DNA from: Palsa-851 sp035534435
GTDB lineage: Bacteria > Chloroflexota > Dormibacteria > Aeolococcales > Aeolococcaceae
Direction: 5' to 3'
NCBI GenBank assembly: GCA_035534435.1
Contig: DATLRX010000013.1
Coordinates: forward strand, 1-51,468
DNA length: 51,468 nucleotides
In this document: in pieces, positions 32,040 to 41,020 of the stretch
How positions within the stretch are numbered: position 1 is the stretch's first letter
Layout of the letters: each line of letters opens with the position of its first letter
Position numbers and translations under genes: made by a program
The notes under the pieces: model-generated
What the model was told of the DNA's origin: nothing
The model's input: the letters and a program-made list of their open reading frames with translations, nothing else
Databases searched by the model: none

Positions 32040-33911
32040 CTACCCCTCGTCGATCGGTATCCAAACCGTCATGGATCCCGTCCGGCGGTTGCCCCAGAGG
32101 AAGTAGGGAATGGCGGTCACCTCGATGGGCCGGTGTTCGAGCGATACGTCGTCGAGCGGTCGGTACAGGGTGGTCCAGTCCTCGTTCCGGCGCACGTAGC
32201 CGGTGCCGGTGACGGTGGTCATGCCTCCGAGGAGTTCGGGTCGCCACACGGTGTTGAGCGAAGCGTGCGCGTCGATGCTCACGGTCGCGTCAGCAGGGAC
32301 GCCCGGCTGGTCGCAATGCTCGATGCAATACACCACGGGTCCACGGATGATCGCGACGGATGATCGCGACGACTCGATGGACGGGTGCGCAGCGATGAAT
32401 CGCCCGGGCATGGGCAGCGTCAGAAGCACGACGTCACCGGCCGTCCAGCGACGGGTCACCCTCGCATACCCGTGCCGAAGCTCGGGTTCGATGACCATGC
32501 CGTTCAGCGATACCGTCGAATCCTGGCACCACGCGGGCATTCGGAGCGAGAGCTCCCATACGTCTGCCGGCGTGGAGCGAACGTCGATGGTCACCGTCTC
32601 CGTCCACGGGTAGCCGGTGTGCACGTCGAGGACGGCATCGGCGTGTGTCAGCGTACCGGCAGCGAACTGGTGGATCTGGATGCCGTGCTCGTCGCCGGTG
32701 GCAACGTAGTGGGGAAGCGAGGCCATGAGGCGCATCAGGTTTGGCGGGCAGCATGCGCATGAGAACCATGATTCCCGCGTGCGCTCGCCACGGCTCGCGA
32801 GCGGATTCTCGTAGCAGAACGACGTCCCGTCGAGCCCGACCCCGCAAAGCACGGCGTTGTAGAGGATCAGCTCGATCTGGTCCGCGAATCTCGACTCACC
32901 GGTGGCCAGCAGCATTCGCCAGTTCCAGAACACGCTCCCGATTGCCGCGCATGTCTCGGCGTACGCCGTTGCGGCGGGGAGCTCGTACGGATCGCCGAAG
33001 CTCTCGCTGAATGCGCGCGACCCGATTGCGCCGGTGACGTACTGCTTGTGTCCGACCATGTCATCCCACTGCCGTCTCGCGGCGGCGAGCAGTGCGTCGC
33101 CACCTGTCTCCAGATAGAGGTCGACAACCCCGCTCAGCAGGTAGACGGCGCGGACGGCGTGCCCTTCGATGACGGACGATTCGCGGATCGGGACGCGATC
33201 CTGGTAGTAGGCGGCCTCGTAGAAGCGCCCGGTCTGGATGAGCCCGATACCGCGATGGTCGATGAAAAAGCTCGCGAGCTGCAGGTGCGCGGCGTCTCCT
33301 GTGTGGCGGTAGAGCTCGACGAGAGCGCTCTCGATCTCCGGATGGCCGGGCACACCGATGCGGCGACCCTCGCCGAAGGCGGCGCTCACACAACCGGACG
33401 CGCGCTCCGCGATGCTCAACAGGGTGTCGTCACCGGTGGCGCGCGACATCGCGATTCCCGCCTGCACCAGGTGCCCGATGCAGTACAGCTCGTGGCCGTG
33501 TGCAAGGTCCGCCCAGCGCATCGACGGGTCCGTGATCTGCACGTGCGAATTGATGTAGCCGTCGGACGTCTGTGCAGCGGCGACTGTCGCGATGACGTCA
33601 TCGACCCAGCGCCGGAGCTCCGTGTCGGGCGCGCGTCCCAGCTCCCACGCCGCGGCCTCGAGCCACTTGTAGACGTCGGAGTCCATGAACACGGGGCCCC
33701 GGAATGGTCCGCCGCCCTGTGCCGCGTTGCGAAGGTTGTCGAAATTGCCGGCGTCCTCGAGCATCACCAGTCCATGCTCGAGCGAACGCTCCCGGTTCAG
33801 GCGTTGACGCCGGTACCAGAAGCCCTCGGTGAGCGTGAATGCTGCCAGCGACAGCGGGCGGAGCAGCGCGTACTTGCTCGACGAGCCGTCAACGACTCCG
33901 GGTCGACTCAC
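32040..33911 (-). CDS. GH127-family glycosidase (beta-L-arabinofuranosidase-like)
   Basis: A 623-residue protein of the GH127 (DUF1680) family, whose studied member HypBA1 is a beta-L-arabinofuranosidase of 658 residues. The (alpha/alpha)6 barrel segments VFMDSDVYKWLEAAAWELG, TSDGYINSHVQ and DLAHGHELYCIGHLVQAGIA are clear. The zinc-thiolate site is visible as the Glu and Cys of SFCYENPLAS and the cysteines of WFSCACCPPNLMRLMASL. No signal peptide is present, so it acts in the cytoplasm on imported sugars. It lies 8 bases after the aldehyde dehydrogenase gene, an unexpected partner; co-transcription with amine-catabolism-like genes is likely. Confidence 0.9.
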   Translation of the reverse strand: MSRPGVVDGSSSKYALLRPLSLAAFTLTEGFWYRRQRLNRERSLEHGLVMLEDAGNFDNLRNAAQGGGPFRGPVFMDSDVYKWLEAAAWELGRAPDTELRRWVDDVIATVAAAQTSDGYINSHVQITDPSMRWADLAHGHELYCIGHLVQAGIAMSRATGDDTLLSIAERASGCVSAAFGEGRRIGVPGHPEIESALVELYRHTGDAAHLQLASFFIDHRGIGLIQTGRFYEAAYYQDRVPIRESSVIEGHAVRAVYLLSGVVDLYLETGGDALLAAARRQWDDMVGHKQYVTGAIGSRAFSESFGDPYELPAATAYAETCAAIGSVFWNWRMLLATGESRFADQIELILYNAVLCGVGLDGTSFCYENPLASRGERTRESWFSCACCPPNLMRLMASLPHYVATGDEHGIQIHQFAAGTLTHADAVLDVHTGYPWTETVTIDVRSTPADVWELSLRMPAWCQDSTVSLNGMVIEPELRHGYARVTRRWTAGDVVLLTLPMPGRFIAAHPSIESSRSSVAIIRGPVVYCIEHCDQPGVPADATVSIDAHASLNTVWRPELLGGMTTVTGTGYVRRNEDWTTLYRPLDDVSLEHRPIEVTAIPYFLWGNRRTGSMTVWIPIDEG

Positions 33912-33919
33912 GCGCGCAT

Positions 33920-35389
33920 TCAGATCGGCGCACCCGGCAGATCGGCGCCGACGATGCGCGTGCCGGTGAAGAAGCGCAGCAGCTCAGCATTCCCGTGCCC
34001 ACCGACTCCACTGCCGGCCCAGAAGCTCTGCGCCGAGTCGGGACTCAGGTCCAGCACGCTCGTTCCGTTGATCTTCACCTCGCCCGCGGCCATGTGCCGC
34101 CCGAGCTCCATGCTCGCCGCAACCTCGGTTCCGAACACGTAGGCCGCCAGGCCGCCGTGCAGTCGATTGGCGAATTCGAGCGCCTGCGCGTCGCTGTCGA
34201 CCGCGTGCAGCACCAGCACCGGGCCGAAGATCTCATCGAGGGTGCCGTTGGGATCTGCTCCGGTGATCACAGCGGGAGCGCGGAAGCACCCGCCGGGTTC
34301 GCGATCGGTGCGTGGCGTGTGCACGTGCGCTCCCGTGGCGATGAGGCCACGGAGAGCGCTGTCCACGGACGCTGCCTGCGCTGCGTTGGCCTGCGGCCCG
34401 AAGGTGGTGGAGGGGTCGAGGCACGATCCTGTCCGCAGCTCGCCGAGGTGTTTCAGCAGCGCGGTGAGCAGGCCGTCGTGCAGCGGTGCAGGGACGAAGA
34501 CCGTGCCCGGACGTTCGCACCACTGCCCGTTGAGCTTCGTGAATCCCGTGACGAGCGATGCCGCGGTCGTATCGATGTCTGCGTCAGAGCGGACGATCGC
34601 CGCGTTGTTGCTGCCGCACTCGAGTTGCAGCGCTTTGAGATCGCCGGCCGCGGCGCGCGCCACCGCACGCCCGCCGCTCCGGCTCCCGGTGAATGTCAGG
34701 CAGCGCACCCGCGGATCAGAGGCCAGACGTGCGCCGACGCCAGTATCGCCATGCAGGAGTTGGAAGAGCGCCGTCGGCACTCCGTGTTCAGCGATCGTCT
34801 CCGCGATCGCGTTTGCGAGCAGGTTCGCCGCGTGCGGAGCGTGCGGCGAGGGTTTGAGCAGCACCGGGCAACCGGCGGCAAGGGCATAAGCCGTCTTCTT
34901 CACCGCGGTGAAGGCCGGAGCGTTGAACGGCATCAGCACCGCGGCCGGGCCCCATGGCACGCGCAGCAGTCTAGCCGCGCCACCCGGCGAAGGCAGGAGG
35001 CGTTCCCCCAGGTGCGCGTGCGCGTGCGAACTCGCATCGCGCACGATGCCGGGGAGCGCATCGGCGAACATGGCGGTCACGCCGATCGGCACGCCGCTGT
35101 CCAGTGCGTCGGCAAACGCAAACGCGTCCGCCAGCGTTGCGAGCCGCTGCGCCAGCGTGTCGAGGAACTGTGCCCGATGCTCGAACGATCGGTCCGCCCA
35201 CGCACCCTGCGCGTGATCACGCGCAGCCGCTGCGATGGCACGATCGACGGTCTGCGTTGTCGAGATCGCGGAGCGGGCGAACTCGTCGCCGGTGTCCGGG
35301 TGCACGAGCGCGACCCCGTCGCGCGGAGGGTCGACCCACGCGCCGTCCACGAGGTCGCGTTGCGGCGGAAGAGCCTGCCTGCCGCTCAC
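33920..35389 (-). CDS. Aldehyde dehydrogenase (NAD(P)-dependent)
   Basis: A 489-residue ALDH-superfamily enzyme oxidising an aldehyde to an acid. Motifs are PWGPAAVLMPFNAPAF, CPVLLKPSPHAPHAANLLA, RCLTFTGSRSGGRAVA (cofactor), catalytic Cys in KLNGQWCERPGTVFVP, EIFGPVLVLHAVDSDAQALEFANRLHGGLAAYVF and GEVKING. The general-base Glu segment, usually ELGGK, reads ECGSNNA. GTG 35389, one base after the synthetase stop, is preferred; an ATG at 35416 would overlap that gene by 26 bases. Between a gamma-glutamyl ligase and a glycosidase, it may oxidise a glutamylated aminoaldehyde, but the substrate is unproven. Confidence 0.88.
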   Translation of the reverse strand: MSGRQALPPQRDLVDGAWVDPPRDGVALVHPDTGDEFARSAISTTQTVDRAIAAAARDHAQGAWADRSFEHRAQFLDTLAQRLATLADAFAFADALDSGVPIGVTAMFADALPGIVRDASSHAHAHLGERLLPSPGGAARLLRVPWGPAAVLMPFNAPAFTAVKKTAYALAAGCPVLLKPSPHAPHAANLLANAIAETIAEHGVPTALFQLLHGDTGVGARLASDPRVRCLTFTGSRSGGRAVARAAAGDLKALQLECGSNNAAIVRSDADIDTTAASLVTGFTKLNGQWCERPGTVFVPAPLHDGLLTALLKHLGELRTGSCLDPSTTFGPQANAAQAASVDSALRGLIATGAHVHTPRTDREPGGCFRAPAVITGADPNGTLDEIFGPVLVLHAVDSDAQALEFANRLHGGLAAYVFGTEVAASMELGRHMAAGEVKINGTSVLDLSPDSAQSFWAGSGVGGHGNAELLRFFTGTRIVGADLPGAPI

Positions 35390-35390
35390 A

Positions 35391-36749
35391 TCAGATGCTG
35401 TCCAGGTACCGCTCACGCTCCCAGTCGGTCACCGAACGCATGAATGTGTGCCACTCGTAGTCGGCGAGCGCGTGATAGTGCGTGACCACGTCACCGCCGA
35501 ACGCCTTGGCGGCGAACTCACTATTGAGGAAGCCCTCCGCTGCCGCGAGCAACGTGGAGGGCAGGCCCGCCTGATCGCCCGCGTACGCATCGCCTGCGCT
35601 CGGCGGCCCGGGGTCGACACTCCTGTCGACACCATCGATGACGGAGGCCAGCACCCCGGCGAGCGCGAGGTAGGGGTTGACATCCGCGCCGGGAAGACGG
35701 AACTCGAAGCGGGTGGCCGCCGGCGCGCCGCCGCTCAGCACACGCGTCGTGACGGTGCGATTGTCGAAACCCCACGTCAGGCCGTTGCCCGCGAAGTCCT
35801 GGCTGCCGGTGCGCCGGTACGAGTTGATGGTCGGCGCGTACCAGCACATCAACTCCGGGGCATGCGATAGCACACCGCCAACGGCATGGCGAAGCACCTC
35901 ACTGACGCCGCGGTCGCCGTTCGCATCGTGGAAGACGGGAGCACCACTGCCGTCGCGCAGCGACGTGTGGATGTGGCACGACGAACCAAGATCGTCGGTC
36001 ATCGGGCGCGGCATGAACGTCGCGGTGTAACCGTGTTGTGTCGCGTAGTCCTTCACCGCCTGCTTGTACAGAACATGCCGGTCCGCCATCTCCAGTGCGC
36101 CGGCATACTCGAGATTGATCTCCCACTGTCCGAGCCCGTATTCGACCTGCGCGACATCGACGGGCACACCACTGGCATCGAGTGCGTTGCGGAGCCCGCG
36201 AAAGAACGGCTCCATCGCGTTGCCCTCGGTGATGTTGTAGTCGGCGTGCACGTCGGTCGTGGGTGCCAGGGAACGATAGCCGCCCGCGCGCAGATCGCCG
36301 GGCGTCCCGCGGAAGAGGTAGAACTCCAGCTCGGTGGCGGTGAATGCCTGCAGATCGCGCGCGGCGAGCGCGTCGATCTGCAGGCGCAGAATGGTGCGCG
36401 GCGCGATCGCGAGCGGCGCGCCGTCGCGTTCGTCGACGCAATCGGCGAGGCAGATCGCGGTGCGCTCCAACCACGCGGCGGGACGGAGCGTGCTCAGGTC
36501 GGGGATCAGCGCGAAGTCGTGCCAGCCCGTGTGCCCACCGGCGAACTCGACGTGCAGGCCCTCGAGCGCCTGTGCCATATCCCAGGCATACACGCAGGTG
36601 CAGATGTGCAGCCCCTCCTCGAGCTTGGTGGCAAAGACGCGCGGGCTCATCCGCTTGCCGAACATCCGGCCCTGGATGTCGGTGCCGGCGATGATCACCG
36701 TGTCGATGCCGAGGCGATCGAGTTCCCCGACCTCGAGGCGCTCGCTCAC
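35391..36749 (-). CDS. Glutamine synthetase-like gamma-glutamyl-amine ligase
   Basis: A 452-residue GS-family protein. ATP/Glu-site motifs are FTATELEFYLFRGTP, VEYGLGQWEINLEYAGALEMADRHVLYKQ, ATFMPRPMTDDLGSSCHIHTSL and FEFRLPGADVNPYLALAGVLA. The N-terminal domain reads GTDIQGRMFGKRMSP, as in PuuA-like enzymes, and lacks the DGSS segment whose Asp binds ammonium in true glutamine synthetase. It therefore probably couples glutamate to an amine or amino alcohol. GTG 36749 overlaps the SDR stop as GTGA and is preferred over ATG 36761. Neighbouring ALDH, SDR and an APC permease resemble a variant polyamine/amine glutamylation pathway. Confidence 0.88.
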   Translation of the reverse strand: MSERLEVGELDRLGIDTVIIAGTDIQGRMFGKRMSPRVFATKLEEGLHICTCVYAWDMAQALEGLHVEFAGGHTGWHDFALIPDLSTLRPAAWLERTAICLADCVDERDGAPLAIAPRTILRLQIDALAARDLQAFTATELEFYLFRGTPGDLRAGGYRSLAPTTDVHADYNITEGNAMEPFFRGLRNALDASGVPVDVAQVEYGLGQWEINLEYAGALEMADRHVLYKQAVKDYATQHGYTATFMPRPMTDDLGSSCHIHTSLRDGSGAPVFHDANGDRGVSEVLRHAVGGVLSHAPELMCWYAPTINSYRRTGSQDFAGNGLTWGFDNRTVTTRVLSGGAPAATRFEFRLPGADVNPYLALAGVLASVIDGVDRSVDPGPPSAGDAYAGDQAGLPSTLLAAAEGFLNSEFAAKAFGGDVVTHYHALADYEWHTFMRSVTDWERERYLDSI

Positions 36750-37516
36750 CGCGCCAGCCATCCGCCATCGACCACGAGCTGCGCTCCGGTGATGAACGAT
36801 GCGTCATCCGAGAGCAGGAACGACACGGCGGCGGCGACGTCGTCCGGCTGCCCCATGCGCTTGATGAGGAGCCGGTCGAGCACGATCTGTGGCATCTCGA
36901 AATGCTCGGGGTCGACGCCGGGGATGAAACCCGTCTGCACCGGTCCCGGTGCGACCGCGTTGACGCGCGTTCCCTGAGCGGCGAGCTCCACCGCGCATGC
37001 CTTGGTGAGCATCTTCACGCCACCCTTGCTCGCGTTGTAGTGGGGTTGTGCGAAGCCGCTCGACGAGACGACCACCTCCGCCTCAACCGTCGACAGGTTG
37101 ACGATGGCGCTCGGCGTGTTCGGCGCCAGGAGTGGGGCGGCCTCCTGCGTGACGATGAACTGCCCCTTGAGGTTGATGTCGACGACGAGATCCCACTCCT
37201 CATCGGTGACGTTCGCGAGGGAGCTCATCGTCACGATGCCGGCGTTGTTGACCACGTAGTTGAGGCCACGCCATGCGGCGACGGTTTGCTGCAGCGCGCT
37301 GCGCACCGCTGCCCGGTTTCGAACGTCCGCCTCGAGCGCGAGCGCCCGCCCGCCGCGGTCAACGATGGCATCGGCGGTCTCGCGTGCTCGACCGAGCTGG
37401 ACATCCGTGCATGCCACCGCACACCCCTCGGTCGCAAGCCGTCGCGCGATCGCTCGACCGATGCCCGAACCGGCGCCGGTGACGAACGCGAGGCGTCCGG
37501 CGTGGCGTTCTGTCAC
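36746..37516 (-). CDS. SDR-family oxidoreductase
   Basis: A 256-residue classical short-chain dehydrogenase. The cofactor site is LAFVTGAGSGIGRAIARRLA, NNAGIVTMSSLANVT is complete, and the catalytic Tyr and Lys are in HYNASKGGVKML. PGPVQTGFIPG and GAQLVVDGGWLAR complete the family pattern. The Asp at the end of the second strand (CTDVQ) suggests NAD(H). GTG 37516 overlaps the upstream peptidase stop as GTGA. The likely substrate is a hydroxyl group on an intermediate of the neighbouring pathway, but this is inference. Confidence 0.9.
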   Translation of the reverse strand: MTERHAGRLAFVTGAGSGIGRAIARRLATEGCAVACTDVQLGRARETADAIVDRGGRALALEADVRNRAAVRSALQQTVAAWRGLNYVVNNAGIVTMSSLANVTDEEWDLVVDINLKGQFIVTQEAAPLLAPNTPSAIVNLSTVEAEVVVSSSGFAQPHYNASKGGVKMLTKACAVELAAQGTRVNAVAPGPVQTGFIPGVDPEHFEMPQIVLDRLLIKRMGQPDDVAAAVSFLLSDDASFITGAQLVVDGGWLAR

Positions 37517-38469
37517 CTGCTCGCCTGGTCGACATCGACGATGAAATCGATGAGCCCGCGGAAGTACGTCGGCTGGTCGTCGTACATCGACATGTGCCCG
37601 CCGTTGCGGCACAGCAGGAAACGGCCTTTCGGGAACCGGCCCGCCATCATTTCCAGAAACGCTGGGTCCATGGTGTCGTGCGTGCCGGCGATGACGAGCG
37701 TCGGCACGTCGATCTCCTCGAGCGATTCGGTGCGGTCCCAGTCGACAAGGGTCCCGCTCGCGCCGAGCTCGCTCGGACCCTGCATCGGCACGTAGATGGA
37801 CCGGTTGGTTCTCGCGAATGAGCGGTTCACGGGCTCAGGCCACTCCGCGGCAGGCAGGCGGAGCACGTGTTCCTGATAGTGGCCTTCCAGCAATGCCATG
37901 TACTCCGGCGTCTCGGTATCCCCGCTTGCCTCGAGACTCTTGATCTTCGCCAGGATGTCCTGATCCATCGCCGGCATGAGCACCGTGCGCGCGTACTCGT
38001 TGTACGCAGGAATGCTCGACATCATGTTCGAGACGACAAGGCCCTTCAGATGCCGTTGGTACTTCAGTGCATATTCGATGCCGAGAATGCCGCCCCACGA
38101 GTGCCCGAGCAAAAAGAAGTTATGCGCGTCGAGCCCGAGGGCGACGCGTACCTGCTCGACCTCCTCCACGAATCGGTCGATCTGCCACAGCTCCGGCTCA
38201 TCCGGCTGGTCGCTGTACGCGGAGCCCAGCTGGTCGTAGTAGTAATACTCGATGCCCGCGGCGGGGAGAAAGCTGTCGCAGGCCTCGAAGTACTCGTGGG
38301 TCGCGGCCGGACCACCGTGCAGGAGGAGGAGTTTCGCCCTCGGGTTGTTGCCGACGCGCTTGGTCCAGACGTGGAAGTCGCCCTTCGGCGTCGTGATCGG
38401 GATCATCCTGGCGCCCCCGCCGAGGATGTCGTCCCGGCCCGAGTTGTCGAGATATGTCTCAGCGCTCAT
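37513..38469 (-). CDS. Proline iminopeptidase-like S33 peptidase
   Basis: A 318-residue alpha/beta hydrolase with no signal peptide. The oxyanion motif is LLLHGGPAATHEYFEAC (about 48-64), Ser124 is the nucleophile in LLGHSWGG, and the late GTHDTMDP and NGGHMSMYDDQ carry the acid and His. Together with YYYYDQLGSAYSDQPDE this is the proline iminopeptidase pattern, although S33 members also cleave other amino-acid amides. GAGGAG lies before ATG 38469. As first gene of the minus operon, it may free an amino acid or amide that the later genes process. Confidence 0.88.
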   Translation of the reverse strand: MSAETYLDNSGRDDILGGGARMIPITTPKGDFHVWTKRVGNNPRAKLLLLHGGPAATHEYFEACDSFLPAAGIEYYYYDQLGSAYSDQPDEPELWQIDRFVEEVEQVRVALGLDAHNFFLLGHSWGGILGIEYALKYQRHLKGLVVSNMMSSIPAYNEYARTVLMPAMDQDILAKIKSLEASGDTETPEYMALLEGHYQEHVLRLPAAEWPEPVNRSFARTNRSIYVPMQGPSELGASGTLVDWDRTESLEEIDVPTLVIAGTHDTMDPAFLEMMAGRFPKGRFLLCRNGGHMSMYDDQPTYFRGLIDFIVDVDQASR

Positions 38470-38580
38470 CGGCACTCCTCTTATCAATGCGGGGCTCGTG
38501 CGGGGCTGACGCGCGGATGTCGTTGCAGGCACAAGCGTAGCCAGGGGGGCGCGGCGGCCGCAATTCGGTGACCCTGCCCC

Positions 38581-38609
38581 TTGGCAAGGCCCCGGGAAGT
38601 CTGCATACT
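38581..38609 (+). promoter_or_regulatory. Candidate promoter of the APC-permease operon
   Basis: TTGGCA (38581-38586), 17-bp spacer, CATACT (38604-38609). The -35 lies inside a short dyad CCTTGGCAAGG (38579-38589), which might bind a regulator shared with the divergent operon. It lies about 110 bases before the permease start. Confidence 0.45.
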
Positions 38610-38719
38610 GCGAGCGATCGCGCCGACGCCTGGGGAATGAGTCCACCGCACGAGGTTGTTGCACGCCCGACGACGGATGCCGTTCCGGGTCTTTGGCTCA
38701 CATGCAGGGGAGAACGAGG

Positions 38720-40225
38720 ATGAGCACTAACGATCCCGGTCACGCGCTCGTTCGCGATGCGGTAACCACCCGGGGGGTCCTGTTCCAGTCGGTCACCACG
38801 ATGGGTCCCGGCGTCGGGCTCGCCTTCTCCATCGGCGTCGGCGCCGGGTTCGCCGGCGGCGGGTTGACCCTCTCGGTCGTCATCGCCCTCGTCGCGTGCC
38901 TGCTGGTCGCGTTCAGCATCGGCCAGCTTGCCCAGCATCTGCCGTCGGCGGGTGGCCCGGCGGCATACGCCGCCCGGGGCCTGCATCCGATCATCGGCGC
39001 GATCGTCGCCTGGGGCTACAGCTTCACCTATCTCCTCGCGCTGCCATTCCTCGCGCTGCTCATGGGGTTCTTCCCCGCGGGCATCCTGGTCACCCAGTTC
39101 GGATGGGACTTTGGCGTGTCGTGGGTCGCGTGCGCGATGCTCGGGCTCGCCATCAGCTTCGTGATCAACTACGGCGGCATCAAGGAGAACACCCGTGTCG
39201 GCGTGATTCTGGGTGCATTCGAGATCGCCGCCTTCACCGCCCTGGCCATCACGCTCATCGTCGTCGGCAAGCACAACGGCCTCGACAACCTCAGCACGAA
39301 GTACGCGAATGTCCCCGGATTCGTCGGGATATCGGGCGTGTTCGCCGGATCGGTCTACGCGATCCTCGCGTTCATCGGATTCGATGCGTCGGCGCCACTC
39401 GGTGAGGAGGCGAAGAATCCGAAGCGCGCGGTGAAGTTCGCGGTCATCGGCTCGGCGCTCATGGTCGGCATCTACTACCTGTTCGCGATGTATGGCGCAG
39501 AGGCGTACCTCGGGCCGCGGGGTTTCTCATCCTTCGGAACGCTGAACTCGAGCGACCCATGGATCCTGCTCGCCAAGGATGTCTGGGGCATCGGCTGGCT
39601 GATCATCCTGCTCGCGTTGCTCAACTCGGCCGTGGCGAACACCAACGGCATCGCGAACGCGTCGACGCGCGTGTTCTGGGCGCTCGGACGTGCGCGGATC
39701 CTGCCGAAGGCCCTCTCGGACACGCACCCGCGGCTCGGGACGCCGCGCGTCGCGACGATCGGGATCTTCGTCCTCGCGGTCATCCTGACGCTCTGGCTCG
39801 GTGAGGCGTACACGCCGACGGTTGCCTACGGGCTGCTCGGCACGATGGTCGTCGGCCTGGTGATTCCGATCTACATGATCCTGAACGTCGCGAGCTTCGG
39901 GTACTACTGGCGCTTCGCGCGCAAGGACTTCAACGTGATCAAGCACGTGGTCATCCCGATCCTCGGTGTGGCGGCCTTCGTGTTCCCGTTCCTCGCAGGC
40001 CTCGGATTGGCGGTGGTGTCGTTCATCGCCCCGCTCACACCTCCGATCAGCTACGCGGGCCCGGTGGTGATCGCGCTCTACGTGATCGGAATCGTGGTGG
40101 TCATCTATCACTGGCAGGCGCATCCCGATCGCGTCATCGCGATGGGCAACACGCTCGGCGATGATGAGACGCTCGGCGGCGAGACGCCACCACCGGTGGC
40201 GATTCCGGGTGTGGTCCCCGGCTGA
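38720..40225 (+). CDS. APC-superfamily amino acid/amine permease
   Basis: A 501-residue permease with about 12 hydrophobic helices. It opens with GVLFQSVTTMGPGVGLAFSI, followed by SAGGPAAYAARGLHPIIGAIVAWGYS, and later AILAFIGFDASAPLGEEAKNPKRAVKFAVI, a typical APC loop. It would import an amino acid or amine across the inner membrane with a proton. A ribosome site (AGGGGAG) lies before the ATG. It is divergent from the peptidase-SDR-ligase-ALDH operon and likely feeds it. The next gene starts one base after its stop. Confidence 0.92.
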   Translation: MSTNDPGHALVRDAVTTRGVLFQSVTTMGPGVGLAFSIGVGAGFAGGGLTLSVVIALVACLLVAFSIGQLAQHLPSAGGPAAYAARGLHPIIGAIVAWGYSFTYLLALPFLALLMGFFPAGILVTQFGWDFGVSWVACAMLGLAISFVINYGGIKENTRVGVILGAFEIAAFTALAITLIVVGKHNGLDNLSTKYANVPGFVGISGVFAGSVYAILAFIGFDASAPLGEEAKNPKRAVKFAVIGSALMVGIYYLFAMYGAEAYLGPRGFSSFGTLNSSDPWILLAKDVWGIGWLIILLALLNSAVANTNGIANASTRVFWALGRARILPKALSDTHPRLGTPRVATIGIFVLAVILTLWLGEAYTPTVAYGLLGTMVVGLVIPIYMILNVASFGYYWRFARKDFNVIKHVVIPILGVAAFVFPFLAGLGLAVVSFIAPLTPPISYAGPVVIALYVIGIVVVIYHWQAHPDRVIAMGNTLGDDETLGGETPPPVAIPGVVPG

Positions 40226-40226
40226 C

Positions 40227-41006
40227 GTGGGTCGGCTCGACGGCAAGGTCGCCGTCGTGACGGGCGCCGGCAGTGGCATCGGCCGGGGGATCGCCTCGGT
40301 CTTTGCCGCCGAAGGCGCGCAGGTGCTGGCGGCAGATCGCGACGCGCAGGGCCTGGAGGAGACCCTGCGTCGCGTGCGGGCGGCCGCGACCACCGCATCG
40401 GGTTCACTGCAGACGGCGGTAGCGGATGTCTCGAACGAGGCGCAGGTGCAGGATCTTGTCGATCGTGCGGAGTCGACGTGGGGAAAGCTCACCACGTGGT
40501 GCTCGAATGCGGGCATCTCGATGGCGGGGACGCTCGAGGAGACGAGCGTCGACGACCTCGAACGCATCTTCGCGGTGAACGTGCGCGGGCCCTTCCTCGG
40601 TGCCAGATGCGCGATTCCCGCGCTGCGACGTGCCGGTGGTGGGAGCATCATCAACACCGGCTCGGTGAACAGCTTTCTGGCGGAGCACGCGCTGTGCGCG
40701 TACACGACCAGCAAGGGCGCGGTGTTGATGCTCACGAAGAGCATCGCGCTCGACTACGCCGCTGAGGGCATCCGCTGCAATTGCCTGTGTCCCGGGTTCG
40801 TCGACACGCCGATCAACGTGCCGCACTACAACCGCCTCGGGGGCATCGACAAGGTCCGGGCCTCGCTGCCGGAGTGGATTCCCGCGGGCCGTGGCGGCGA
40901 GCCGGAGGAGATGGCGTACATGGCCGTGTTTCTCGCCAGCGACGAGAGCCGCTACGTGAATGGGACCGCGATGGTGGTCGACGGCGGCTTGAGCGCGGGC
41001 GCCTGA
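40227..41006 (+). CDS. SDR-family oxidoreductase
   Basis: A 259-residue classical SDR. The cofactor site is VAVVTGAGSGIGRGIASVFAAEG with AADRD after strand 2, pointing to NAD(H). The active site has NTGSVNSFLAEHALCAYTTSKGAVLML (Ser, Tyr, Lys). The usual NNAG reads CSNAG. It ends GTAMVVDGGLSAGA. The GTG start one base after the permease stop implies one transcript. It is a second SDR in the cluster; the two may oxidise successive or different alcohols. Confidence 0.88.
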   Translation: MGRLDGKVAVVTGAGSGIGRGIASVFAAEGAQVLAADRDAQGLEETLRRVRAAATTASGSLQTAVADVSNEAQVQDLVDRAESTWGKLTTWCSNAGISMAGTLEETSVDDLERIFAVNVRGPFLGARCAIPALRRAGGGSIINTGSVNSFLAEHALCAYTTSKGAVLMLTKSIALDYAAEGIRCNCLCPGFVDTPINVPHYNRLGGIDKVRASLPEWIPAGRGGEPEEMAYMAVFLASDESRYVNGTAMVVDGGLSAGA

Positions 41007-41020
41007 GAGGAGATTTCGTC

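Noticed and set aside
31908..32363. 151-codon plus-strand frame starting after the helicase
   Set aside because: Most of it is antisense to GH127, with no ribosome site and no recognisable domain.
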